From: Rhynchospora pubera
Lineage: Eukaryota > Streptophyta > Magnoliopsida > Poales > Cyperaceae
DNA: 64,000 nt
Direction of reading: 5' to 3'
NCBI GenBank assembly: GCA_028095005.1
Contig: CM051459.1
Coordinates: 20,384,699 to 20,448,698 of the forward strand
The translations under genes were made by a program, and so were the position numbers. The first letter of the stretch is position 1; every line of letters starts with the position of its first letter. Below the pieces are notes generated by a model that saw only the letters and a list, made by a program, of their open reading frames with translations, was not told the DNA's origin and ran no database searches. This document shows, piece after piece, positions 47,102 through 59,280 of the stretch.

Positions 47102-47736
47102 TAAGGGTGAAAACGGTGCGGATATCCGCACCGAACCGCATTCGAATCCGAAAAATATGCTTAATATCCGAACCGTATCCGAATCCGAATATATCCGCAT
47201 TCGTATTCGTATCCGAAAAAAAAATATGGATGCGGATATGGTTTGACTACTATTCGATCCGTATCCGTATCCGACAAAAAAATCCGTTATCCAATCCGTA
47301 TTTAGTCTTTATCCGAACCGTTTTCACCCTTAATTAAATCAAAGACACCAGATAATAAACCTAATTACTCCTCTAGCACCCATAGAAAAGACTTTTGATT
47401 TAATAAACTAAATTTTTACTAGTTAGATTGGCTTAAAATAACATTTTGGCAATATAATAACATAATATATTCCCTTAAAATAACGATGATAATATGAAAT
47501 TAATTATTTATTTTTTTCCCTTAATTTATATATATTTGTCTTAATATCTAAAATATATTCGTATTCGTATCCGTATCCCGTAATATCCGATTCGTATTCG
47601 TATTCGTATCCGTTTAACATCCGACCCGTATTTGTATCCGAACATATCCGTATTCGTATCCGAATCCGGAAAAAAATATGAATACGGATATGGTATGACC
47701 ACTATCCGAACCGTATCCGATCCGTTTTCACCCTTA
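47102..47736. mobile_element. hAT-like MITE with three termini and tatccg arrays, 635 bp
   Basis: The outer ends taagggtgaaaacgg and ccgttttcaccctta are perfect 15-bp inverted repeats. The exact 8-bp target duplication is cttggaac (47094-47101 and 47737-47744). Both sides are dense arrays of degenerate atccgtatccgaat/attcgtatccg motifs. A third terminus-like copy, ccgttttcaccctta, sits internally at 47320-47334, closing a 233-bp sub-unit. The middle is AT-rich. A second, inverted copy is at 52642-53163. Confidence 0.9.
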
Positions 47737-47744
47737 CTTGGAAC

Positions 47745-48560
47745 TCATGGAAATTAATTGTCTTATTGGCAAGTACGGAGCTTTTTATTTCACAAGTGAT
47801 TGCATGAAGTTACATTTTGTACATTTTGATTTATTTTTATCAAACAAATAATAAGGGGTGTTTCTATTCAGTTAGCTTAACTGATCACAATCTAGCCCGT
47901 ACAAATCTAATTAACTAGTAGTTTGTCGTTCACATTTGTTACAGAACGCGCGCTACAGTAACTGGGCTTCTCAGATCCTTCAATTTACCTTTTTCTAATT
48001 AAGCTGTTCCCCTTTGCTTCAGACCACATGATTTCAGTTCAACAATTTTCTACAAGGTTGCAGAACCCTCTCTCTCTTTTCTCACCGATGCTTACTACTT
48101 CTCAAGCTTCCTTTGGATTCCATTTGAGAAGAAGGGAAGAAGAAAAGCTGATAATATTGTCTCTTGGAAGCTGAACAGCTATTCAGTGTTTTTAAGAACT
48201 AGCTCTTGATCTAGTGTCAAAGAACAATATATCTCAAAGTAAGAGGTCGTAGGTTCGAAATTCGATTAAAATCTTTATAGACATTTAATTTAAAAATAAG
48301 TTGGAAAGCTTGACCCCTAATTTCTCAATTAGGTCGTTATACAATACAGACTTACTACCTCTCATAGTCTCACCCTTGTCACTCTACAGCCCTTGCTAAC
48401 TCCCGGGTTCAAGTTTTTCACTTGGCTTATATATGATTCAGAACAAAATTGCAAATGTGGAGAATATGCAGAAAAAGGGCTAGAATCTTCCAAACATGTG
48501 CGCACTATGTCACTCTGACAGTGAATCAGTCCATCACCTTTTCAATACTTGCTCATTCTG
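47745..48560. other. Intergenic, no supported gene
   Basis: No exon-like segment or bounded repeat was found in this stretch. Confidence 0.3.
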
Positions 48561-48881
48561 GGGTCGTTTGGATTGCTTAGGAATAGAAAGAATAACTTCT
48601 TCCTAGAAATAACTTTTTTCTAGACATCCAAACAAGTTAGGTATAAGGAGAAGAATAATTTCTTCCTAGGAATAGTATCTTCCAACAATTATATATACAT
48701 AATTTCAATAAAATTAACTAAATGAAATTTTATGTGCTCTTTAATTAGTACTTTATTTAATATTAAAATAATAATTTAAAATAATTTATTTAAATTAATA
48801 TCAATTTGCTTATTTTTAACTCACCATCTAAACAACATTTCTTATTCTCGGTTCCGGAATAACTTCTTTCTGTTCGAGTTA
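48561..48881. mobile_element. MITE-like segment with GTTTGGAT-type left end
   Basis: It starts ggggtcgtttggattgc and contains tccaaacaagttag, taaggagaagaataat and ggaataacttctttc, which recall related copies at 50640 and 51079. The right terminus is not clean and may be cut by the neighbouring LTR-like sequence. Confidence 0.4.
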
Positions 48882-50625
48882 TGTCCTAGAAGTCAATAAT
48901 TTAGTGACTCAAATATTAGTTTATGTTATGGATGATATTTCATCATCTGTTCCTAGGTTTATTATTGACAAATCATTCAGGTTAAGGATCTGAATTGTAG
49001 ATCTCTGTGGATCATTCTTTAGAATGACAATAATAAATCTAAATGGTCCATAATCTTGATAATTAACAAGGAACATTAATTATCTTATAAGATTAGTATG
49101 CAAGTTAAGTGATGATTAAGTTCTACAAATCATAGGTAAAAAGTTACCAACTTAATTACATATGTGTATGTTATGGAACATAGCACATGACTTGACCCAT
49201 CGAAATAAACATATGGATTGTGTTATGTGTCATTGTTTATTTCGTTATGATTTTGGTTCTAAGTTTGAGATGTTTATCTTTTCCATATGAGGATAGGTTC
49301 AATAAATATCGTCTACCGCTGATTCCCGATAAGGGCTGCTATACGGACTTTATTTATGTTCTCTTGAATTGTGCGGGGAAAAGCTAATCATCAAGAAAAC
49401 CGTATGTCCCTCATTAATTAACTTAGTGAGTAACGATATCTGTTTGGGCCCCTTGATGGAGATAGATTGTTTGCATGCAACTTTATACAATTATCTCTAA
49501 ATCAAGAAACGTATAATCTGCAAGAATGGCACATTCCTATCTTGGATTATACGATGATATCGTATGACATAAGAATCAAAATAGGAAAATACATTTATTC
49601 TCTTATGCAGGATTTAAATACTGTAGCAGTACACTATTTATGCGAATTGGGAATCATAACGTGTTGCTAGATACCGCTTATGATTATTGGAATTAAATAA
49701 CGATTTATTTCCATGTCCAAATAGGACTTTAACCATACAGTGCATTATTTATTTATTCGCAACAGTGCGTATTGCGAAAATATGATAGTTTGATTAATTA
49801 ATTGTATAGCGTTGCGGACCGTTATAATTAATTAAGTCAAAGGGATCATATAGAAATAAATTAATGCATATGCTAATCCCAAATTAATTATTAATGAGTT
49901 AATAATTAATTATGTTCAACTCATTTAAATTAATTGAGCTATTGGGTCTTTATTTAATTAATTAGTTAAATAAAAGTCCAATTTGAGGTTAGTTGAAAGA
50001 GCAATTAAAAGGTTTGAATTAATGGGCTTTTAACACACTTGGTGTAGCCCACAAAAGTCTCCAATGGGGCCGGCCATGTGAGGGCAAATATGTCCACAAA
50101 TTGTTGTGGTAGGTATGAGTAGAGAGCACTATATAAAGGGGTCAAGTTTTGGGGAAACCCTAGCCTCCACACCTTTCTCTCTCTCCTCTTCCTCTATGGC
50201 CGAAATTTCACTAAGGGAGAAAATTTTGAAAATTTTCTCCATGCTCTCTCTTCTCTCCTCTCCTTTCTAGCTCATGGGTTGAGCACTCCTCTCCACAAAT
50301 TAATATAGTTAATTGCTAAATGAGAGAGGAAACCTAGAGGGATTAGCTTGTTTCTTCCTCTTGCTAGCACAAGAGTTGAAGATTATGGTTAACCTCCTTG
50401 GTGGACTCAAGGCCGATCAACCGACGAAGGAGGAAGCGCATGGAGGCTCGCCACCAACTCCCATGCCTTGGTCGAGCCCCGCGAATAAGATTTCGCGGGA
50501 GGTACAAATTTTCCACCTATCTCTTTGTGTTGAATTGGACTTGAGTACTAGATCGATTGTGTGTTGTTTTAATTGGTTAATTAAGAGTAATTAGCACAAA
50601 ATTAAAATTAGCACATTTCCTAACA
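48882..50625 (+). repeat. Possible solo LTR of a large LTR retrotransposon
   Basis: It begins TGTCCTAGAAG and ends TTCCTAACA. It has an LTR-like layout: an AT-rich first part, a TATA box (actatataaaggg, about 50129-50141), then a CT-rich leader (cctttctctctctcctcttcc) and a short GC-richer tail. No gag or pol motif adjoins either side, and flanking pentanucleotides (agtta, ctttt) do not match. The assignment rests on overall shape only. Confidence 0.4.
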
Positions 50626-50639
50626 CTTTTCACTTTTCC

Positions 50640-50918
50640 GGGTGTGTTTGGATGGTGGAGAATAGGGTTTTGGATAAGAATAAGTATCAAATTCCTTATT
50701 CTTGTGTAACCCAAACAACACAATAATAAGAAATTTGGACCCTTATTCTTATACTAACAAAACCATAGTATAAGAATAAGAAATTTGGACAAGCACGCAT
50801 ACCGAAATTTCTTATTCTTATTCCTTATTCAAGAATATTATAAAAGTTAGACACTTTCCAATATTTTCTTCCTAAAATTCTTATTCCTTCATTATTTCCA
50901 TACCATCCAAACGGCCTA
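50640..50918. mobile_element. MITE with GTTTGGATGGT-type ends, 279 bp
   Basis: The ends gggtgtgtttggatggt and accatccaaacggcc are inverted repeats. The interior is made of repeated aagaataaga/ttcttattctta blocks. The target duplication is unclear. Confidence 0.6.
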
Positions 50919-51078
50919 GAGAATTGAAAGTTATTATTCTCACAAATCAGTCAGTGGGTAAACTGACCAATGGTGCTGCAGGAACTCCCTCCATTCAGCC
51001 ATCATTCACAACTCTGCAATTAAAAAAAAAATCAGGGACCTCTTTGCAATATCCTATTTTGTAATATGGAGAGAGATG

Positions 51079-51236
51079 CGGGTCGTTTGGATCGCTTAGG
51101 AATAAGAGAAATAACATATTCCTAGGCGGAAGACATTGGAAAGTGTGTAATTTTGTGAAGAGTTTGAATGGTTAGGAGTAAATTTTCGTCCGGAATTTGC
51201 TATTCTTATTTATTCCTTACCCATCCAAACAGGCCC
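51079..51236. mobile_element. MITE with CGTTTGGATCG-type ends, 158 bp
   Basis: The ends gggtcgtttggatcgc and cccatccaaacaggccc are inverted repeats with mismatches. The interior contains ttggaaagtgtgtaattttg, shared with the 15258 copy. Confidence 0.6.
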
Positions 51237-52641
51237 TTAGAGAAGTAGTCAAGCAACCAATCCAAATGGCGCGCTACACCAGGTGTCGCGCATCACGAGC
51301 CGTATGAACTTGATCGGACTGTTTATTTTTTACGGGCCTATCAATCTGTTACATGCACGGAACTTCTTTTGTCCATTGGATCTTGATCAGACGATCAAAG
51401 TGGCGCGCCACACGATTTCAATTTGTCAAGCAACCTCCTGATTTACTCCTTGAAGTGCTTCTTGACTGGAATTTTTCATAAGTTAGCTTTTCTGTATTTT
51501 TGTTGCTTTCGGGTTTCTTCCTGTAGGCTGTAATAGACTAGTTTTGCTTCTCTTTTTTTATTTATTTACTATTATTATTTTTTTCCTTCCATTAGCAACT
51601 TGCTGATGATGATTTGTATTTAACTTTTTCTTTTAATTTATATAAGATAGGGGCTTGACACCTATTTTTTTCTTGAAAAAAAAATGAAAAAAATTTGTCG
51701 TCCATCTCAATTATATCCCTTTTATCCCACTTATGTTCTTTACGTACGGGTGTGTTTAGATAGTACGTAAATAAAATTAAGAATTAGTTACTTAGGATCA
51801 AGATTGTTATTTTAAAATAATTAAGAATAAAACATTGTTAATTTAAAATAATTAAGAATAAATTTATTCTGAGAATAGAAATATTGATTAAATGATGTGT
51901 TGCAATTAAAAAATATTGTTTCTGCTAGAGTTTTTATTTTCGTGGCTTGTTTATTTGTACTTAGCATCATATATACATTTCATTTCATAGTTTAATGTTA
52001 ATTTTTTAAAATTAATATTAAACATTAGAAGTTAATTAGTCACTCATCTGAAATTTTTTTTAATAAAATTTTAATTGGAGTAGTTCTTAATCAGTCCTTA
52101 AGTTTAAATGTGTTATTCTAACAAAAAATTGGAATATATAGTTAATCTGTACATAATTCAGATACACCCGTTGAGGATTAGCTAAGATTAAGATACTCGA
52201 AATTTATTAAATGTGCATGATTCCTTGGGTATAGGTGAATGTTCAAAACAAGCACACCTTCATATGGACAGAGCTAGAAAATTTATAGATTGAAGTTATG
52301 TACTTTATTAACTACTGATATTAATATATGATAAATAACGATCAAAATTATAATTATGAAGATCCTTAATAAAATAGTTGAATATAATTATAAAAATTAA
52401 AATATTTTGTTGAAAATTACTTATATAGCATTAAATAATAATAAATATATACATATATTGTTAATAAAAAAGTTATTAAGTCATTGTATCTCATTTTTTG
52501 CTAAAAGTAATGTCGGTACCTTTATTAATTCTTGTTCTTGACTTCATGTTTTATCCAAGCAGGCTTTAATGTCCCAATCGAACAAATATATGTAAGAGCT
52601 AGCAACAACCAAATCGACCACAAAGCTGGTCTTTTGAAGGA
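51237..52641. other. Intergenic, no supported gene
   Basis: AT-rich. Two small copies of a ggcgcgc(c/t)acac motif occur at about 51268 and 51402 in a locally GC-richer patch of unknown meaning. No coding exons. Confidence 0.35.
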
Positions 52642-53163
52642 CAAGGATGAAAACGGATCGGATACGGTTCGGATAGTGATCACATTATATATGTTTTCAT
52701 ATTTTTTTTCCGGATACGGATACGATTCGAATGTTAAACGGATACGAATACGAATATATTTCAGATATTAAAACAAATATATATAAATTAATTAAGAAAA
52801 AATAAATAATTTATTTTATATTATCATCATAGTATGTTATTATAAGCCAATCTAACTAATAAAAGCTTAGTTTATCAAATAAAAAAAAATTTCTATAGCA
52901 CTAGATGAGTAATTAGGTTAATCATCTTGTGTTATTCATTTAATTAAGGGTGAAAACGATTCGGATAAAGATCAAACGAATTTTTTTGTCGAATACGGAT
53001 ACGAATCGTATAGTAATCAAACCATATCCGCATTTATATTTTTTTGTCGGATAAGAATACGAATACGGATATATTCGGATACGAATACGGTTCGAATATT
53101 AAGCATATTTTTCTGATTCGGATGCGATTGGGTGTGGAGTTTATCCGCACCGTTTTCGTCCTA
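52642..53163. mobile_element. Second copy of the three-terminus hAT-like MITE, inverted
   Basis: The ends caaggatgaaaacgg and ccgttttcgtccta correspond to those of the 47102 element with two or three changes. Relative to that copy it lies in the opposite orientation and keeps the internal terminus (aagggtgaaaacg near 52948). Atacgaatacggat-type arrays lie on both sides. The target duplication is no longer recognisable, so it is the older of the two. Confidence 0.8.
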
Positions 53164-53410
53164 CAGGGAGAGGAAAAAAGGAAACAGAATTGATCTAATG
53201 TTGCATAATCAGTGTAGACTTCTTGTGCCGGCTCGATGCTAAACAATGGACAAGCTGTATTTGGTCTAGTTGGACCCACATTACAGTCAACCATCGCATT
53301 ATCACAAACAGACCAATTGAAGGATGACCTGAGAACCGTGTTCTTGGTATCAGCAATTCAGCATGCTCCCAACTAACCCTCCCTCGGCCCAAATTTAACC
53401 TCCCTCCCAC

Positions 53411-53420
53411 GCCACGTGGC
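53411..53420 (+). promoter_or_regulatory. G-box of the CHS promoter
   Basis: A perfect palindrome gccacgtggc with the CACGTG core, 46 bases upstream of the TATA box. bZIP/bHLH-bound G-boxes paired with MYB sites are characteristic of light-responsive CHS promoters. Confidence 0.75.
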
Positions 53421-53442
53421 GATCCATCTGCCCGTCCATTGG

Positions 53443-53450
53443 ACCTACCC
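53443..53450 (+). promoter_or_regulatory. ACCTACC-type MYB element (H-box/MRE) of the CHS promoter
   Basis: acctaccc lies between the G-box and the TATA box, with an inverted CCAAT (attgg) just before it. R2R3-MYB factors that drive flavonoid genes bind this type of site. Confidence 0.65.
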
Positions 53451-53466
53451 ATGGCATTTCATTTGC

Positions 53467-53473
53467 TATAAAG
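53467..53473 (+). promoter_or_regulatory. TATA box of the CHS gene
   Basis: tataaag in gctataaagtacc, about 190 bases before the start codon. It would give a 5' UTR of roughly 150-160 nt. Confidence 0.7.
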
Positions 53474-53656
53474 TACCAACCAACCTCCTTGAAAAAATCA
53501 GAAGCATTGGTCGTTGCAAGCTTCTAGCAGTAAGCTGAGAAAGCACCAGTCCTATTGCTTCAAAGTTCAAACAATCATCCTAACAATCCTACTTCCAAGC
53601 TTCTCTAGTACTAAAATAAAAAGAAAAAAAAAAAAAACAAACGTAACAGTTTAGCT

Positions 53657-55350
53657 ATGGCAAAAGTCGAGGAAATTAGACAGGCACAGCGTGCTCAAGG
53701 TCCGGCCACCATACTGGCCATCGGCACAGCCACTCCGAGTAACTGTGTGTACCAGGCTGATTATCCCGACTACTACTTCCGTATCACAAAGAGTGAGCAT
53801 ATGACTGACCTCAAGGAGAAGTTCAAGCGCATGTGTAAGTCTCTTTCTCTCGTTCTATCTATAAAGCATGCATATGCCATCAGTAATTCAGTATAATTAG
53901 CTGGAAAGACCTAAATTATAAAATAAAAAAAGTACTATATCTGAATACATGAAGTCAAGAGATATTTTAAATATTTTTTCCAAAAAAAAACGAAATATTT
54001 TAAATATATGTATGATCCAATTTAGAATCGAAAGCTTCATAGTGTACGTTCATCTGGAAATATTAGAAGCCATGACATATTTAAATAATGGACAACAACT
54101 TAACGTTGTTATCAGAATAGTTTTCAACTTTAAATATCGAGGAATCATATTATTGCGCACTATTTAATTATCCTGATAAATAGACATTCTTTCCACTACT
54201 AATTTACAACTTACACTTTTTTGTCAACGATGATTTTCTCATTTAGGTGACAAGTCGATGATAAAAAAAAGATACATGCACTTGACAGAGGAGATTCTGA
54301 CTGAAAATCCAAACATCTGTGCCTATATGGAGCAGTCACTTGATGCACGCCAAGATATCGTCGTGGTGGAGGTTCCAAGGCTTGGTAAGGAAGCGGCCGT
54401 CAAGGCCATCAAAGAGTGGGGCCAGCCCAAATCAAAGATCACTCACGTGATCTTCTGCACCACCAGTGGTGTAGACATGCCTGGTGCTGATTATCAAGTC
54501 ACCAAGCTCCTTGGTCTCCGTCCGTCTGTTAATCGGTTTATGATGTACCAACAGGGCTGCTTTGCTGGAGGAACTGTCCTCCGCATGGCCAAGGACCTTG
54601 CCGAGAACAACCGTGGGGCTAGAGTATTGGTGATCTGCTCAGAGATCACCGCTGTTACCTTCCGTGGTCCATCAGAATCACACCTTGACTCCATGGTTGG
54701 GCAGGCGCTTTTTGGAGATGGTGCTGCTGCTCTCATAGTTGGTGCTGACATAGACCCAGCAATCGAGCGACCATGGTTCGAGCTAGTTTCAGCTTCACAA
54801 ACAATTCTGCCTGACTCGGAGGGGGCCATTGACGGCCACCTTCGAGAAGTCGGTCTCACTTTCCATCTCCTCAAGGATGTGCCTGGACTCATTTCCAAGA
54901 ACATCGAGAAGAGCCTTGTCGAAGCCTTTACTCCTCTTGGTACATATAAAACATATATTGTGTTTCCTTTATTTATTATGTTGTTGCCATGCACCAACAA
55001 TTAATACCGTCGCACAAATTATTCTAACAGTCTATATTTCAGGTATTTCTGACTGGAATTCGATCTTTTGGATCGCACACCCAGGAGGCCCGGCAATCCT
55101 GGACCAGGTAGAGTTAAAGCTTCAACTGCAGAAAGAGAAGATGCGTGCAACAAGACATGTCCTCAGCGAATTCGGCAACATGTCAAGTGCTTGTGTATTG
55201 TTCATCCTAGATGAGATGAGGAAGCGGTGTGTTGAGGAAGGAAGAGCAACCACCGGAGAGGGGCTTGAGTGGGGAGTGCTTTTCGGTTTTGGACCAGGTC
55301 TCACAGTCGAGACAGTCGTATTACATAGTGTACCGCTCTCCTCTCAGTAA
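53657..55350 (+). CDS. CHS: Chalcone synthase (type III polyketide synthase), intact 3-exon gene, 392 aa
   Basis: Exons 53657-53834, 54247-54939 and 55043-55350 give 1179 nt, 392 aa plus stop. The family condenses a CoA-linked phenylpropanoid starter with malonyl-CoA in the cytosol; CHS makes naringenin chalcone, the entry step of flavonoids. The catalytic triad is Cys164 (QQGCFAGG), His303 (WIAHPGG) and Asn336 (GNMSSA). Phe215, Phe265, Thr132, Ser133, Met137, Thr197, Ile254, Gly256 and Ser338 all sit where the alfalfa enzyme has them, and GFGPG is at 372-376. This favours genuine CHS chemistry over a diverged bibenzyl or curcuminoid enzyme, though side activity cannot be excluded. Intron 1 splits Cys60, the classical CHS site. 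Intron 2 (103 bp) splits Gly291 (PLG then ISDWN), an extra intron shared by both damaged copies nearby. The promoter shows G-box, MYB and TATA elements. Confidence 0.95.
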
Positions 55351-55886
55351 TAAAGAAGCCAGTCCGAACTGTGCTGTATCATCTATTGGTGCTCCTTTCA
55401 ATCAGAACCAAAATATCAATGAACGTTTATTTGCATTCTAATTAGATATTATGTTGAGCTACAATGCACAACATATCAAATTATAATTTATTTTGTATTT
55501 GGGGCATCGCCAATCTATATTTGGTATGTATGTCCATTTATTTACTTTGCAGTGTATCTAAGAGTTGATATTGTTGCTCTTGTTTGTTAAATGATTCAGA
55601 AACCAAATGTACTATTATTCAAATCATATTAGCCCAAGTAACATTTGCATAAGGAATAATTACTAAGGAAACGTTCAGAAAATAATATCTCGCCCCAAAA
55701 GAGGTTAGTAATATACAAGTTAAAACGAATGTTAATGATAACAAAAACAAAAAATTTCCTTATATTAAAAGTTCAAAAACTTGACTGTGTCTTTCTCTAT
55801 TTTTTTTTTTAAAAAAAAGTTAAAAGACATTTTCATTTTCGTGGGAGTATGAAAGACTTCCTTTTCCTTGGAGTAGGAAAGACTTA
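55351..55886. other. 3' flank of the CHS gene
   Basis: Contains the CHS 3' UTR. AT-rich, no other gene seen. Confidence 0.4.
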
Positions 55887-56336
55887 GTCCTGATCAAAAT
55901 CAAATTTTTATGTAGAAATTAGATTTGGAATTTGTATGATATTAAAATCTCCTGATGAGAATCTAATAAAAAGTAGAATTTCATTTCATTTGATCAGATT
56001 CCATGGGAAAATTTGACCCCATTGAAATCTTGAGAATTGGGTCAAAATTAAATTTGGTTGGATTTCAAGAGGGAAATAGATGCTTAATTAGAAAAGACCT
56101 TAATATCCCTCCTCTCCTTTTAATAGATGAGGACAAAATAGTCCTTTTTTAGAATTCAAATTATTTCCTTCTCATATTCATATGGTTTCTGTTCGTCAGA
56201 TTTCAATTCTCATCAATTCTTCTTATATTTGTTTTGATCACGGGATTTTAATTGGAAATCATCTCCAATCAATTCTAATCCAATGAAATGAAATTGGATC
56301 CCTTGTCTAGTTGTCTACACCATTTTGATCAGGGCC
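55887..56336. mobile_element. Tourist-like (PIF/Harbinger) MITE, 450 bp
   Basis: The ends gtcctgatcaaaat and attttgatcagggcc are inverted repeats. The 3-bp target duplication is tta (55884-55886 and 56337-56339). The terminal sequence matches the 180-bp element at 13787-13966, so this is a longer relative of the same family. Confidence 0.78.
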
Positions 56337-56339
56337 TTA

Positions 56340-57010
56340 CATTTTACACGGCTCGAGAAATTGATAGCTAACAACTCATTTTTCATTTTTCCCCCCAAAG
56401 AAAATTCTAACAGAAATTAATGTAGATGTAGATTGAGAAACTTTTATCATCGCTATAAAAGCAATAATGCTATAGTAACTTACAAGTGGGCTGAGAAACT
56501 CAATATAGCTTTGTGTTTTTAGGAGATTCTTAGGCTCTGTAACAAAGGCTTGTACCTGTCACCCATGTTATTGAGTTGCATTCTGAAATGATGTGGCATC
56601 TGCTTCACTTGACGTCTCCACGGCTCCACCTAGACTACAGCATTTATAAATGCATAATTCTTAAAATGGAAGTTTATTTTGAGCTTCTAATTAAAGAGAT
56701 TAAGGGAACAAGCAGATATACCTGCTAACATTATAAAAAGTCATATAAGATAGGGGCTTGACTCCTATTTTTCTTAAAAAAAAACACATTATAAAAAGTC
56801 CAAAAGTTCAATTTGTTTTCGGTTTTAGGGCTATAACACCCAATTATTGAATATTAAGTATATATAGTCTAATTACGGATGTGATATAATACTAGTGCAA
56901 GAAAACTTTGTTTTCTATATTGACGCAAATTATGATTCTTTCGGGACAATGATGACAAATTTTAACAGTCAAGTGTGAAAATGATAAAATCAATAAAATC
57001 AAAATGAATG

Positions 57011-57049
<39 letters not shown>

Positions 57050-58820
57050 GATTGATTGATTGATTGAATATTCGACATTTTCTTGCAACATGAAATATGG
57101 CAATATTAGCAAGATATTTAAACTCTATTTAAATTCTATGTTTATTCTCATTTGAATATAATTAAATTGAAATATAATCATAATCAAACATCATGAACTA
57201 CTACTATTATTTATTATAAAAACAAAGAATCAAAATATTACAACAACCACAATACAAAATATTAACAATCATGATCAATTATTAATAAATATCAATCACT
57301 CTTGATAAAAAAAAACATCAATCTAAAATCATCTAGTACAACATAAACTTAACATATTGTCCCACGAATCATCTCTTCATGCATCACATTCACAGGAAAC
57401 AAAGTAGATCCTGATAAGAATGCAAAAGAAATGATAACATTTCATTGACTTAATTTAATTCATAAAAAATTGACAATTCAAAGTAAAAAATTGACCATAA
57501 ATTATCACACCTATCGTATAGAAATAAGAACGCCTTCATGTTGATTGGTCTTGATGTCTTAATGTCTCTACAATATAGAAAAGATCAAAAAAAAAAGTTA
57601 AACATTGAAATTAAATTAAATACTTGTGTAGTACTGTATAGTAGGCACAGTATGAAACTTGACAATACAACATACATGATATACTATTTTTGAGCAAGAA
57701 AAGTTCATTAACACTCAGGCAAGTTAATGGTAATGATCTAGTACAATTATCCAATAGTAACAAACATGTATTCCCTAATTCAGTCTCAACTAAATATCAA
57801 TTATCATTCTTTTTGTGCACTTAAATCCCTAATTTATGGCTATTCTCTCTACTTCTCTACATCTTTGCAAAATTAGTTCCTTCACCTGTGTCAATTATAA
57901 GAAGAAGACATAATTATAAATAAAAGAGTAGTCGTGCATTGAAATCTAGTAAAAAGAAACAAGAACAAGAAAAACTTAAATAAAAGAAAGAAACCTGATC
58001 CAAAGTGGTACATCCAAGACTAGCTTTCAGCAAAAGTACTCATTGTTGGAAATATATTAATGCATCACTAGTGAGCCATGGATCCTGTACTGTGTAATCA
58101 TGCCTCAATAAACCTTAGTTGCGTAGAAGTAGAAACATAACTGTATGATTATACTTAATTAGTCAACCCAATCAGGCTAAAATTCAACATCAATTAGTGT
58201 GAAACCAAAGTACTAACATTAACTCCTTTCTAAGGAATGAAGAAAAAGTGCTGACCTTTTCTCTCAGAATTTGGAATTTTCTCACTTTTTTTACTACTCA
58301 TCAGAGCAATAGTCTGTCCATATATATCAAGCACAACAAGATCGCCTAACTAGATAATAATATCCATGATCAAAATTCTGCATTAGTACAAGAACACAAG
58401 ACCATCTAGAAAAATAATGAAATTGAAAGCAGAAATTGACAAACATTAATTTAAATGATCAAATGAAGCACATGTAATCCCCTATCGGCAGAAAATATCA
58501 GTGCTTCTGCACTTTCGAAGATTTGATGGTTGCTAAAATATTTGGTACATACCAGTTACCAAAGGAATCACAGTTCATAACTGATACAAATAGCATAAAG
58601 AATAAAGTGTATTCGGTAACTTTAATTTTCTTGAGTTTGCATTTCCAGAATCAAAGAAAAGCCCATAAATTCCAAAATATATGTAAGAAAGAACATGTAA
58701 ATTCAGGCATAGATTGTATACACCAAATCAAGCATCTAGGAATATAACCCATTAAATTTCAATCAATTAGAACTCTCACATACAAGCACAGATTGAGAGA
58801 GGGGATCTGACCTAAGGTTG
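56340..58820. other. Intergenic, no supported gene
   Basis: AT-rich DNA including a compound microsatellite at 57010-57066. I find no exon with a recognisable product. Confidence 0.35.
57010..57066. repeat. Compound (ATT)n(GATT)n microsatellite
   Basis: About thirteen ATT units followed directly by four to five GATT units. Confidence 0.9.
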
Positions 58821-58821
58821 A

Positions 58822-59280
58822 TTATTGAGTGGTTAGGAAGAGGGGAGAGGAGAGTTCAGGGAGGCGAAGGTGGTCGCCAGCGAGGCACGGCATGGAAAAA
58901 CACACAAAGACCCATTCCAATGCTGCTCCTGTGTTGCGAGGGACGGCCTTAACAGCCAACGGCTGGGACAAGCCATGACTTGGTGCCAACTCAACTAATT
59001 GGCTTGTACCTGAGCGATCGACCACGTTATGGTCCTATTCAGACGGAGGAAAGAGAAGGGAGGAGATGAGAATAACAGCTGCGCTAGTACAGATCGTGAG
59101 CATATGGTCGAGTCTGATAACACGCCTATTGAGAACACAGCTTGGTGCGTGAAGTAATGAAGGAGAACCTCACGAGACGAGGAAGGTACTGATCGCAATC
59201 GGCGCCGCCGCGAGGTGACTTTTAGCTCCGATCGGGATCAGAGGCGATTTGGGATTTTTTTTTTCGTGAGATTAGGTTTT
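58822..59280 (-). other. Possible 5' end of an unrecognised transcription unit
   Basis: This patch is clearly richer in GC than its surroundings. On the minus strand it has exon-like features: a good donor (gctcag followed by gtacaa near 59010) and short open frames on either side of it (67 codons each at 58822-59025 and 58995-59198). I do not recognise either peptide and no downstream exons are evident. It could be a non-coding transcript, an old gene fragment, or chance. Confidence 0.2.

Noticed and set aside
50313..50594. A 93-codon open frame as a gene
   Set aside because: It lies in the LTR-shaped sequence, has no recognisable domain and no conserved context.
54494..55304. Long open frames antisense to CHS exons 2 and 3
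   Set aside because: They mirror the coding frame of a conserved gene and their peptides match nothing I recognise; they are shadows of the codon pattern.
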